DNA of 64,000 bases from Gemmobacter denitrificans (GTDB lineage Bacteria > Pseudomonadota > Alphaproteobacteria > Rhodobacterales > Rhodobacteraceae), in the NCBI RefSeq assembly GCF_036964905.1, contig NZ_JBALHR010000003.1:1-64000 (forward strand), in the 5' to 3' direction. Positions 7,717-16,760 of this stretch are shown here, piece after piece. The notes beneath the pieces were generated by a model, which made no database searches, was not told the DNA's origin, and saw nothing but the letters and a program-made list of their open reading frames with translations. Position 1 is the first letter of the stretch. Every line of letters begins with the position of its first letter. The position numbers and the translations under genes are program-made.

Positions 7717-10700
7717 ATGACCGCATTCACGACTGGCAATCCCGCATTCACGGCCAAGGAACTGGTTGCCATGGCGACAACCCATTTCGGCATGGTGGGA
7801 ACCGTGCGGCCATTGCCGTCAGAACGGGATCAGAACGCGCGGCTCATTTGTGGTGAGCAGGATTATGTGCTCAAGATCGCCAACCCGGCCGAAGACCCCG
7901 GTCAGATCGACCTGCAGACGGCCACGCTGCGGCATCTGGCGCGCGTGGGGCAGCCGGGTATTCCGCGTGTGGTGCCAACGATTGATGGCGCTGACCGGGC
8001 CACCATCACCGTCGCGGGCCGCGCCAGCCAGATGCGGCTGGTGACCTGGATTGCCGGCAAACCACTGGCCGAGGAGCCGCGTTCGCTGCCGCAGCTGGCT
8101 AATCTGGGCCGGTTCATGGGCGGGTTGACCCGGTCGATGCAAGGGTTTGGCCATCCGCAGGCCTTTCGCCCCGATTTTCCGTGGTCGCTGGATCATGTGA
8201 TCCAGCTGCGCGACCATGTTGCCGATATTGCCGATCCGGCCCGTCGCGCGCTGGTGGAAAGGTTGTTCCTGCGCCATGAAAGGCTGATCGCACCGCGCCT
8301 GCCCGGTTTGCGCGCTTCGGTCCTGCATCAGGATGCGAATGACTGGAATGTCATCACCGATCCTGCCGATCCCACCCGCATTGCCGGTTTGATCGACTTT
8401 GGCGACATGTGCCATGGGCGAACCGTAAACGAGCTGGCGATCACCCTGGCCTATGCGCTGATGGCCGCGCCCGATCTTTACGCCGCGATCCGTGCGGTGA
8501 TTTCCGGCTTTGCCGCCGAATTCCCCCTGACCGAGGACGAGGCGGATCTGGTCTATGATATCATGCGGATGCGGCTGGTCTGTTCGGTCTGCATTTCCTC
8601 GCGCCAGTCAAAGCTGCACCCAGACAATGAGTATCTGCTGATCTCGCAAGGCCCGGCCTTTGCCCTGCTGGAGCGGTTGGAGCGGCTTGATCCCGGCTTC
8701 ATGGTGGCCCTGTGCCGCAAGGCGGCAGGGTTCGCGGCCATTCCGGAGGCATCGGCCATCGTTGCAGAGCTTGGCAATTGCCGGACGCAACCGATCCTTG
8801 CCACCGATCCGTGCCGAGCGGCCCGTATAGCCCTGCCGACCGTAGGCGGCCACCCCGACATGCCCGCCTTTTCCGACCGCGCCTTCGATGACTGGATGAC
8901 GGCGCAGCGGCCCACCGATCTGCCAGCCGACATGCCCTTTGTCGGCTTTGGTCTTTATGGGGAGAAACGCGCGGTTTATACCGCCGCCCATTTTGCCGAT
9001 GCAGCCAGCGATGAACGCCGCACCCGGCATCTGGGGATCGACATCTTTGCGCCCGCCGGAACCGCGATCCATGCGCCGATGGACGGGGTCGTGGAAAGCG
9101 TCAGTTACAATGCCGATCCGCTGGATTATGGGCATACGCTGATCCTGCGGCACGAAACCGCCAGCGGGCGTGCCTTCTTCACGCTGTATGGCCATCTGGG
9201 CGGATCGCTGCCCGGCCTTTGCCGTGCAGGGCAGGCGGTCAGCGCGGGGCAGATGATCGGCCATCTGGGCGATTGGCATGAAAACGGCGGCTGGGCCCCG
9301 CATCTGCATTTCCAGATCATCACCAGCCTGTTGGCGCAGCGCGGAAATTTCTTTGGCGTCGGGCATGACAGCCTTTGGGATGTCTGGGCCGATATCAGCC
9401 CCGATCCCAATCTGCTGTTGCGGCTGGAACCGGAGAGCTTTGCCATCGATCCCGAACCGTCGGCGGCCCTGCTGGCCCGCCGCAGGGCTGTGATCGGTCC
9501 TTCGCTTTCGGTGTCTTACCGCGAAAAGCTGAAGATGGTGCGCGGGCGGGGGGCCTGGCTGATCGATCACACGGGCAGGCGCTATCTGGACACGGTCAAC
9601 AACATCACCCATGTCGGCCATTGCCACCCCCATGTGGTGCAGGCGCTGGCCCGGCAGGCGGCGGAACTGAACACCAATACCCGCTATCTGCATGAGGCGA
9701 TGCCACATCTGGCCGAACGGATCGCCGCCACCATGCCGGGCGACCTGAAGGTTGTGACCTTTGTGAATTCGGGGACCGAGGCGAATGAACTGGCGCTGCG
9801 GATCGCCCGCACAGCCCTGGGCAAGAAGGATACCGTGGTGCTGGATTGGGCCTATCATGGCAATTCCGGCGGGACGGTGGAGATCAGCCCCTACAAGTTC
9901 AAACGAAAGGGCGGCTTTCCGCAGCCCGATTTCGTGCAGGTTGCGGCCTTTCCCGATGCCTATCGTGGCCCCTTCCGCGGCGCGGAAAGCGGCCCGGCCT
10001 ATGCTGCCGATATCGACCGCTGTCTGAATGCGATCGCACAGCGCAGCGGTTCGGGTGCCGCATGCTTCATTGCCGAAAGCCTGTCGGGCGTCGGGGGGCA
10101 GGTCATTCTGCCCGTGGGGTATCTGGCAGACGTTTATGCCCGGATACGCGCCAGGGGCGGCCTGTGCATCGCAGATGAGGTGCAGTGCGGCTTTGGCCGG
10201 GTCGGCCCCGAATTCTGGGGGTTTGCGACCCAGGGGGTGATCCCGGATATCGTGGTGCTTGGCAAACCCATCGGCAATGGCCATCCGCTGGCTGCCGTCG
10301 TCACCACCCCAGAACTTGCCGCACGATTTGCCAATGGGATGGAGTATTTCAATTCCTTCGGCGGCAATCCGGTATCGATGGCGGTGGGCCATGCGGTTCT
10401 GGATGTGATCGAGGCGGAACAACTGCCCGCGCGCGCCGTGACAACCGGGGCGGCGCTGATGGCGGGGTATCGTGGGCTGGCCGAGCGGTTCCCGATCATC
10501 GGCGATGTGCGCGGCATGGGCCTGTTCATCGGCGTTGAACTGGTCACGGACCGCGAAACCCGCAATCCGGCGACGCAAGCGGCCGACCATGTGGTCGATC
10601 AGTTGCGGTTGCGCGGCATCCTCGCCTCGACCGACGGGCCGGATGACAATGTGTTGAAGATCAAACCGCCGATGGTTTTCGGACCTCGGGAGGCCGGGAT

Positions 10701-10743
10701 CCTGCTCACCGAAACCGAGGCCGCCCTTGGCTCCATGAGCTGA
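7717..10743 (+). CDS. APH-like kinase / M23 / class III aminotransferase fusion
   Basis: A 1008-residue fusion. Residues about 10-360 form an aminoglycoside-phosphotransferase-like kinase (VLHQDANDWNVI, LIDFGD). Residues about 430-560 form an M23 (LytM) domain with all usual zinc and catalytic residues: HLGID, YGHL and HLH near residue 529. Residues about 590-1008 form a PLP-dependent class III aminotransferase fold with the Schiff-base lysine Lys850 in LGKPIGNGHP. The end domains resemble hydroxylysine kinase and phosphohydroxylysine/phosphoethanolamine phospho-lyase, suggesting phosphorylation then elimination of an amino alcohol or hydroxy-amino acid. No signal peptide is visible. The M23 role is unknown. 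Confidence 0.88.
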   Translation: MTAFTTGNPAFTAKELVAMATTHFGMVGTVRPLPSERDQNARLICGEQDYVLKIANPAEDPGQIDLQTATLRHLARVGQPGIPRVVPTIDGADRATITVAGRASQMRLVTWIAGKPLAEEPRSLPQLANLGRFMGGLTRSMQGFGHPQAFRPDFPWSLDHVIQLRDHVADIADPARRALVERLFLRHERLIAPRLPGLRASVLHQDANDWNVITDPADPTRIAGLIDFGDMCHGRTVNELAITLAYALMAAPDLYAAIRAVISGFAAEFPLTEDEADLVYDIMRMRLVCSVCISSRQSKLHPDNEYLLISQGPAFALLERLERLDPGFMVALCRKAAGFAAIPEASAIVAELGNCRTQPILATDPCRAARIALPTVGGHPDMPAFSDRAFDDWMTAQRPTDLPADMPFVGFGLYGEKRAVYTAAHFADAASDERRTRHLGIDIFAPAGTAIHAPMDGVVESVSYNADPLDYGHTLILRHETASGRAFFTLYGHLGGSLPGLCRAGQAVSAGQMIGHLGDWHENGGWAPHLHFQIITSLLAQRGNFFGVGHDSLWDVWADISPDPNLLLRLEPESFAIDPEPSAALLARRRAVIGPSLSVSYREKLKMVRGRGAWLIDHTGRRYLDTVNNITHVGHCHPHVVQALARQAAELNTNTRYLHEAMPHLAERIAATMPGDLKVVTFVNSGTEANELALRIARTALGKKDTVVLDWAYHGNSGGTVEISPYKFKRKGGFPQPDFVQVAAFPDAYRGPFRGAESGPAYAADIDRCLNAIAQRSGSGAACFIAESLSGVGGQVILPVGYLADVYARIRARGGLCIADEVQCGFGRVGPEFWGFATQGVIPDIVVLGKPIGNGHPLAAVVTTPELAARFANGMEYFNSFGGNPVSMAVGHAVLDVIEAEQLPARAVTTGAALMAGYRGLAERFPIIGDVRGMGLFIGVELVTDRETRNPATQAADHVVDQLRLRGILASTDGPDDNVLKIKPPMVFGPREAGILLTETEAALGSMS

Positions 10744-10863
10744 AGGATCGGGTCGCGCCCGGAATCAGACCCCGGCCCCTCGGGGGCATGACGCCTGACA
10801 AAGCTTAAAGGTTCCTTAGGCCACCCTTCGTATCGTTTCCTGCAGAATCGCGGGAGATCCGAT

Positions 10864-13134
10864 GTGAAAATTGCGATTGTCGAAGACAATGCCATGATCC
10901 GGAATGTGCTTCTGGCCGTGCTGGAAGACACGCCGGGCTGCACTGTCAGCGGATTTTCCGCCGCGCAACCGGCGCTTGAGGCATGCCGGGACAGCGTGTT
11001 CGACCTGCTGATCATGGACTACCGGCTGCCCGACATGACCGGGATCGATGCCATGCGCCAACTACGCGCCGATCCGCGCCATGCCCATGTGCCCATCGTG
11101 ATGGTCACCGCCGATTCCGATTCCCTGCTGCGCCTTGAGGCGATCCGCGCCGGGGCGACCGATTTTCTGACAAAACCTGTGAATATCGAAGAGTTGCGCC
11201 TGCGGGTCGGCAACCTCCTGGCATTGCGGCGTGCGCAGCTGGAGGTGGAAACGCGCGAGGCCCTGTTGTCGGCGGTGATCGACGCCTCTTCCGCCAGTAT
11301 CGTGATCGGCGACGCGACCAAGCCCGATTTGCCGCTGATCTATGTCAATCGCGCCTTCGAACAGCTGAGCGGCTATGACCGCGATCAGATCATCGGTCAC
11401 AATTGCCGATTGCTGACAGCGGAAACGCCGGATCATCCGGTGCGTCAGGCGTTGCGCGAAGCATCCGAAAACCGCACCGGCGGCAGCTTCCGGCTGCGCA
11501 ACCGGCGCCCGTCGGGCGAAATGTTCTGGAACCAGATCGACCTGCATCCGGTGCCCGGTCCGGGTGCGGCAGCACGATACATCGTGGCCACCCAGACCGA
11601 TGTTACAGCCGAGGTTGAGGCGTCGCGGTCGCGCGATCGTCTGGGGGCCCGGCTCAGCGATATCGCGCAGCTCAGCGATGCCTGGTTCTTTGAATTCGAC
11701 CGTGATCTGCGCGTTTCCTACCTGTCGCCTGCGATGGCGCAGGCGTTGGATGTTGCCCCGGAAGAGGTGCAGGGCCTGTCAGCCAGCCGCCTTGGCCCGC
11801 ATATTCAGGTGGACCCCGAGGGCGGCGGCGGCACATTGCATGACCTGCTGGCCCGGCGCGAAGCGGCCGCGCATCTTCCCCTGCGGGTGCAAAGGCGGGA
11901 TGGCAAAGTCTGCTGGATGCAGATCAGCATCACCCCGTTTTTCACGGCCGAAGGGCGGTTTGATGGCCTGCGCGGCTTTGCCAGCGATGTCAGCACCATC
12001 ATTGCGGCACGCGATGCGGCCCAACAGGCCGAACGGGCGCAGGCGGCCTTTGTCGCTATGATGAGCCACGAGTTGCGCACACCGCTGACGGCGATCATCG
12101 GTCTGTCCGAATTGCTGGAGGGGAGCAGCACGTCCGATGCGATGCGGGGCGATCTGCAGACCATCCGCACCGCCGCGACCGACCTGACGGCTGTACTTTC
12201 CGATGTGTTGGATCACGCGCAACTGGAAGGCGGGCGGCTGCAGCTCGCGGCGTCCGGTGTCAATCTGACCGGTTTGCTCAGCGATATGGTGGCCGAACTG
12301 AAACCCCGCGCCGAGGCGGCAGGCTTGGCCCTGCGTCTGGAGATTGAGGGCGACGCTGCTGCGGAACGCCGTGGCGATGCAGACCGCCTACGGCAGATCC
12401 TGCGCAATCTGATCGACAATGCCCTGCGCTTTACCGTGCAGGGCGCTGTAACCGTGACGCTGGATCTGCCCGATGCTGCCCGGGTCCGGCTGGAAGTGGC
12501 AGATACCGGTGTGGGCATCCCCGAGGGCGATATCGACCGGATCTTTCAACCCTTCGTTCAGCTGGATGCCAGCATGGGCCGCCTGCATACCGGGCGGGGG
12601 CTGGGCCTCAGTCTTTCGCGCAAACTGGCCGAGGCCATGGGCGGAACGCTGAAAGTGCAATCGCAGCCGGGGGTGGGCAGCCGCTTCACGCTCGATCTGC
12701 CGCTGCCCGCCATGCCCGCGCCCCCGGCAACCGCCAATCTGGAACTGGCCGGGGCGCCGGTCCTGATCGCGGATGACAACCGGGCCAATCGCAAGCTGCT
12801 GTCGCTCATGCTTTCCCGCCTGGGGGCGGAGGTGACCTTGGCCGAAGATGGCCGCGCAGCCGTCGATGCCTGGGCGCCCGGGCGGTTTGCGATGCTGCTG
12901 CTGGACATCAACATGCCCGCGATGACCGGCACCGAAGTGATTGCCGATATCCGGCGGCAAGAGCGCGACAAGGGGTTGGACCCTGTTCCGGCCTTTGCGG
13001 TTACTGCAAATGCCCGGCCCGAACAGGTTGAAACCTATGTGGCCGCCGGTTTTGACGGCTGCATCGCCAAACCCCTGAGCATTGCCGCCCTGTCCGGCGC
13101 AATCGGAAACCGGCGGCCTGCCCCCCAGACATGA
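10864..13134 (+). CDS. REC-LOV-PAS-histidine kinase-REC hybrid sensor
   Basis: A 756-residue cytoplasmic hybrid kinase starting at GTG (an ATG two bases earlier is followed at once by a stop). Order: receiver domain (Asp52), a PAS domain with the LOV blue-light signature GHNCRLLTAE (candidate photoactive Cys181), a second PAS, HisKA with MMSHELRTPL (His402), HATPase with DTGVGIPEG and GRGLGLSLS, and a C-terminal receiver (Asp681). LOV flavin contacts are kept in RLRNR, FWNQ and ATQTDVT, but the Gln expected after the CRFL-type motif is Thr. It probably senses light or redox state. Output partner unknown. Confidence 0.85.
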   Translation: MKIAIVEDNAMIRNVLLAVLEDTPGCTVSGFSAAQPALEACRDSVFDLLIMDYRLPDMTGIDAMRQLRADPRHAHVPIVMVTADSDSLLRLEAIRAGATDFLTKPVNIEELRLRVGNLLALRRAQLEVETREALLSAVIDASSASIVIGDATKPDLPLIYVNRAFEQLSGYDRDQIIGHNCRLLTAETPDHPVRQALREASENRTGGSFRLRNRRPSGEMFWNQIDLHPVPGPGAAARYIVATQTDVTAEVEASRSRDRLGARLSDIAQLSDAWFFEFDRDLRVSYLSPAMAQALDVAPEEVQGLSASRLGPHIQVDPEGGGGTLHDLLARREAAAHLPLRVQRRDGKVCWMQISITPFFTAEGRFDGLRGFASDVSTIIAARDAAQQAERAQAAFVAMMSHELRTPLTAIIGLSELLEGSSTSDAMRGDLQTIRTAATDLTAVLSDVLDHAQLEGGRLQLAASGVNLTGLLSDMVAELKPRAEAAGLALRLEIEGDAAAERRGDADRLRQILRNLIDNALRFTVQGAVTVTLDLPDAARVRLEVADTGVGIPEGDIDRIFQPFVQLDASMGRLHTGRGLGLSLSRKLAEAMGGTLKVQSQPGVGSRFTLDLPLPAMPAPPATANLELAGAPVLIADDNRANRKLLSLMLSRLGAEVTLAEDGRAAVDAWAPGRFAMLLLDINMPAMTGTEVIADIRRQERDKGLDPVPAFAVTANARPEQVETYVAAGFDGCIAKPLSIAALSGAIGNRRPAPQT

Positions 13135-13170
13135 CGCACAACCCGAAACATCCATCTATGAGGCTGATCC

Positions 13171-13683
13171 ATGAGGTTCTTCAAAATCATTGCGGCGTTT
13201 CTTGCGCTGCATCTCTTGCCGGTCCAATTGGCCCTTGCGGCGGCGCTCACCCCGCCTGCGGGCGAGGTGATCCTTGAAATCAACGGGGCGATTGGCACGA
13301 CCAATCAGGACGGCGCGGCAGTCTTTGATCTGGCGATGCTGGAGGCGCTGACACAGCGCGAAACGATCACCGCAACCCCCTGGTATGACGGGGTGCAAAC
13401 CTTTTCGGGGCCGACCATAGCCGATCTTATGACCACCGTCGGGGCAACGGGTGGCACGCTGCGGGTGATTGCCATCAACGATTATGCCGTGGAGATGCCG
13501 ATGGCGGATGTGTCCGGCTATCCGGTCATTCTGGCGACGCGGCATAATGGCGAGCCGATGTCAGTGCGCGACAAGGGGCCATTGTTCGTCATCTATCCGT
13601 TTGATGAATTCCCGGATCTGGTGAACGAGGTCTACTTCGCGCGCTCGGTCTGGCAGGTGAAGCGGATCGAGGTTCTTCCGTGA
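13171..13683 (+). CDS. Secreted protein with molybdopterin-oxidoreductase-like fold
   Basis: A 170-residue exported protein with a signal peptide ending near LALAAALTPP. The mature part resembles the short sulfite-oxidase-type molybdopterin-binding fold found in small periplasmic proteins (DGVQTFSGPTIADLM, AINDYAVEMPMAD, SVRDKGPLFVIYP). I see no conserved cysteine that would bind a molybdenum cofactor, so it may be a ligand-binding rather than catalytic form. It lies 36 bases after one hybrid kinase and overlaps the start of the next by GTGA, so it is probably the periplasmic partner of the membrane kinase. Confidence 0.7.
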   Translation: MRFFKIIAAFLALHLLPVQLALAAALTPPAGEVILEINGAIGTTNQDGAAVFDLAMLEALTQRETITATPWYDGVQTFSGPTIADLMTTVGATGGTLRVIAINDYAVEMPMADVSGYPVILATRHNGEPMSVRDKGPLFVIYPFDEFPDLVNEVYFARSVWQVKRIEVLP

Positions 13684-15899
13684 TCAGCGCCCGGCGCCCT
13701 GCCAGTGCGGCGTTCCGCCTTCGGCTGGCCATTGGCCTGCTTGCAAGCGCCGCCGTCATTCTTATGGGCGTCTGGGTGTTCATGTTTTCCCAACTGCTGG
13801 CGGCGGATCGTGAAATGGCCGCCCGCGTGCGCGAAGATGCGATGTGGGCCGTGTTTCAGGCCGACCGTCATGCCGCCAGCCTGCTCCATTCCACCCGTGA
13901 GGCGCTGGTCAGCGCCGATCCAGGCTATCACAAGGATATCCTGTCTGCCTATGATGTGCTTTACAGCCGGGCCATCCTTCTGGAACGCGGGGCCTTTGTC
14001 ATTGATCTGAAAGGCACATCGGAAATCGGCAGGCTGAGCGCTGCGCGCACTGCCGAAGTGACATCTTTGGCCCCGTCCATTGATGCGCTGAAGCCGGATG
14101 ATCCGGACTATCTGTCAGATCTGGCCGCTTTGCTGCCGCAGATCGCCGCGCTGCGCGAAGGCATGGCGCAACTGCTTCTGGAGACCAATCACCAGATGAG
14201 CCTTGCGCGGGTTGCTGAACGTTCGGCCCGCCAGTCGATCCACGACCGGCTGGGCTGGAGCGCAGCCTTGCTGGTTCTGGCCTTCATGGGGATCGCGGGC
14301 ATATTGGTGATCCAGCTGCGCCAGTTGCGGCGCGCACATGGACGCATGGCCCTGTTGCAGCGCCGCAGCCTGCAACAGGCGTCACGCGCAAAGGCGGCCA
14401 ATGCGGCCAAATCCACCTTCCTTGCCACGATGAGCCACGAAATCCGAACACCGTTGAATGCCATCATCGGTTCGGCCGAACTCTTGGGCTCTGCCGGGCT
14501 GGACGATCAGCAGGCAAAACGTGTGCGCACGATCCAAAGCTCGGGTCAGCTGCTGCTGGATGTCATCAACGACATTCTGGATTTTTCCAAGCTGGATTCA
14601 AAAACCTTTGAACAGCAAAAGGAAATCATAGATCTGCCCGATATCGGCGAAACCATCCTGCTGACTTTTGTCGGTCGGGCCGAGGCCGCGGGGCTGGGTT
14701 TGCATGTTTCGCTGCCTGCCCTTCGATTGCGCACCGATCCGGGACGGCTGCGGCAGGTCATGGTCAATCTTGTGGGCAACGCCTTGAAATTCACCCCCGC
14801 GGGTGAGGTTCGGCTGATCGGTGCGCTGACCCCGGAAGACAGGCTGCGGATCGAAGTGATCGATACCGGTGTGGGTATTCGAGAGGAAGATATCCCCCGG
14901 TTGTTTCGCGATTTTGAACAGGTCGATGGATCCTATGCCAGGGCCTATGGCGGGACTGGTCTGGGCCTCGCGATCTGCAAGCGGATCGTGCAGGGCCTGG
15001 GGGGCGAGATCGGCGTCATCAGCAAGTCTGGCGTCGGCAGTACCTTCTGGTTTGAAATTCCGGTAGATGTGGCGGTCACCCTGTCGTCAACGCCTGCCGT
15101 TGCGGCGTCAGCCGATTGCCCACGCTCCTCGCAAGGATTGCGGGTTCTCGTTGTAGATGACAACCCGATCAATCGTGCCGTCATTTCGGATCAGCTTGAA
15201 CAACTTGGACATTTGTCGATCGCCGTGGAAAACGGCTTTGTGGCCTTGTCGCGTCTGGAAGGGGCGGCGTTCGATCTGGTGCTGATGGATATGCAGATGC
15301 CGGGTATCAGTGGCCCAGATACGACAATCCGCCTGCGCGAGCTTGGGTGCAAATTGCCGGTGATCGGGGTGACGGCCAATGCCTCCATCCGGGATCGCAA
15401 AATCTGTGAAGAAGCGGGGATGGATGGATTTCTGGCCAAGCCCGTCACGCTGAGCCGATTGTCGGATGCCATCCAGGCTGTCAGCGCAGTAACGCCGGAA
15501 GATGTTCGCGACGAGCCGACCAAAGATGATCCCGGCCCGGTTGCGGACCCGCCTGTCCCTGAATGGGCACCCAATCCGCAGCTTGAAGATCTCATGCAAA
15601 GTCTTGGAAGAAAACGGGTCGCTGCATTGGTTCGCCAGTTCGAAGACTCGTTGCAGGATGCCTCCGATGATCTGACGCGCGCTTGCACTGCGCTGGATGT
15701 AGCGCAGACCGATGCGGCCCTGCACAACTTCAAGGGAGCGGCGCTGACTTTGGGGCTGATCCGTGCGGGGGAACGGGCGCAAGCCCTGCGCCCGCCCGCG
15801 ATATGCAGAGTTTCTGATGTTCCCGACCTCATCGCTTTGGCACGTGAGGATGTGCGTCTGGCGGAAGCTTGGCTTGCAGGAGCGGATCTGGGCACCTGA
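13680..15899 (+). CDS. Membrane hybrid histidine kinase with REC and HPt
   Basis: A 739-residue sensor starting at GTG, which overlaps the previous stop as GTGA. A first transmembrane helix lies near residues 14-38, then a periplasmic region, a second helix near 190-215, HisKA with TMSHEIRTPLNAI (His253), an HATPase with DTGVGIREED and GGTGLGLAI, a receiver with Asp537 in LVLMDMQMP, and a C-terminal HPt domain with His682 in ALHNFKGAALTLGL. This gives a full phosphorelay up to the final regulator, which is not adjacent. The gene ends just before IS debris but all domains look complete. Confidence 0.9.
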   Translation: MISARRPASAAFRLRLAIGLLASAAVILMGVWVFMFSQLLAADREMAARVREDAMWAVFQADRHAASLLHSTREALVSADPGYHKDILSAYDVLYSRAILLERGAFVIDLKGTSEIGRLSAARTAEVTSLAPSIDALKPDDPDYLSDLAALLPQIAALREGMAQLLLETNHQMSLARVAERSARQSIHDRLGWSAALLVLAFMGIAGILVIQLRQLRRAHGRMALLQRRSLQQASRAKAANAAKSTFLATMSHEIRTPLNAIIGSAELLGSAGLDDQQAKRVRTIQSSGQLLLDVINDILDFSKLDSKTFEQQKEIIDLPDIGETILLTFVGRAEAAGLGLHVSLPALRLRTDPGRLRQVMVNLVGNALKFTPAGEVRLIGALTPEDRLRIEVIDTGVGIREEDIPRLFRDFEQVDGSYARAYGGTGLGLAICKRIVQGLGGEIGVISKSGVGSTFWFEIPVDVAVTLSSTPAVAASADCPRSSQGLRVLVVDDNPINRAVISDQLEQLGHLSIAVENGFVALSRLEGAAFDLVLMDMQMPGISGPDTTIRLRELGCKLPVIGVTANASIRDRKICEEAGMDGFLAKPVTLSRLSDAIQAVSAVTPEDVRDEPTKDDPGPVADPPVPEWAPNPQLEDLMQSLGRKRVAALVRQFEDSLQDASDDLTRACTALDVAQTDAALHNFKGAALTLGLIRAGERAQALRPPAICRVSDVPDLIALAREDVRLAEAWLAGADLGT

Positions 15900-15920
15900 A
15901 CGCAAATGTTCTTGGAAGAC

Positions 15921-15946
15921 TGAGCTAGTCCCCAACTCTTGGACAG
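15921..15946 (-). repeat. Candidate IS terminal inverted repeat
   Basis: TGAGCTAGTCCCCAACTCTT plus GGACAG resembles terminal repeats of IS3-family elements. It directly abuts the interrupted transposase core on its right side, so the segment between the transposase DDE centre and the repeat has been lost. No matching partner repeat was found at the other end. Confidence 0.4.
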
Positions 15947-16150
15947 ATTCCGCGCCGCCTGGTCCGTATTCATGATCTCGGGCGCGCCGAACTTGTGGAT
16001 GGCCTCGTTCAGGGCCTCAAGACAGAACTCGGCCTCCAGCGTGTTCGATATCCGCCAGGCCAGCACCTTGCGGGTGAGCCGGGCCATGATAGCGATAAGG
16101 TAAAGAAAGCCTTTGCGCATCGGCAGGTAGCCCTTCACGTAGCATGGCTG
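15947..16150 (-). pseudogene. IS3-family transposase OrfB fragment (minus strand)
   Basis: The minus strand encodes a fragment of an IS3-type integrase core: YVKGYLPMRKGFLYLIAIMA, RKVLAWRISNTLEAEFCLEA and GAPEIMNTDQ. It begins in the middle of the domain and stops just after the NTDQ segment, where sequence jumps to a terminal-repeat-like stretch. There is no start codon of its own and both ends are missing, so it is a remnant without activity. Confidence 0.8.
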
Positions 16151-16181
16151 CATCAGTCGGACATCATGCCCACTGGACTGC

Positions 16182-16572
16182 GTGAACCGCCAGTTCCGTG
16201 TGCCTGCGCCGAACATGCTGTGGGTTTTGGACTTCCCCCATGTCGCCACCTGGAAGGGGTTCCCTATGTTGTCTTTGTTGTCGACGCCTATGCCCGGAAG
16301 ACCGTCGGTTGGCGCGTCAGCACCTCCCCTCATGCCGGTTTCGTTCTCGGTGCCCTCAAGCAGGCCGTCCACGAACGTCGCCCGATCTAGGGTAAGGCGC
16401 TGGTCCATCATTCGGGCTGCGGATCACAATACCTGTGGATCAAATACAGCGAACGGCTGGCAGAGGCAGGCATCGAGCCTTCCGTGGGCAGCGTCGGTGA
16501 TAGCGAGGATAATGCCTTGGCCGACACCGATCAAGCCGCCAATGAGATGGGCACATCGGAACTGCATTCAAC
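16182..16572 (+). pseudogene. Second IS3-family transposase fragment (plus strand)
   Basis: The plus strand holds a different IS3-type OrfB remnant: LWVLDFPHVATWKGF, then after a frameshift near 16260 YVVFVVDAYARKTVGWRVST and HAGFVLGALKQAVHERRPI, an in-frame TAG at 16388, then ALVHHSGCGSQY and RLAEAGIEPSVGSVGDS. The second catalytic Asp (HHSDRGSQY in active relatives) is Gly here and the NALAET glutamate is Asp. It is inactive. Its orientation is opposite to the fragment next to it. Up to 16760 nothing further is recognisable. Confidence 0.8.
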
Positions 16573-16760
16573 CAGCATCATGTTGGCGGCCGGCGCGCCG
16601 ACCACGAACCGAAGCATGCACCCGGGATGATTTCAGACGAAGGCCGAGGCGAGAGCAGGCCAGCTCAAGACAGGCCGAAGATCAAACCCGCCCCTGGGCG
16701 CCCCATACCGCCTGCGCAAGAGAGCTTGACTGAGACGGCCCCATTACCGAAGTCTGGAGC

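Noticed and set aside
15191..16411. A 406-codon minus-strand open frame through the kinase 3' end
   Set aside because: Only its first third is meaningful, as transposase debris; the rest is the shadow of the hybrid kinase.
16573..16760. Possible further coding remnant after the second transposase fragment
   Set aside because: Short open stretches exist on the plus strand but no family was recognised and no start signal is present.
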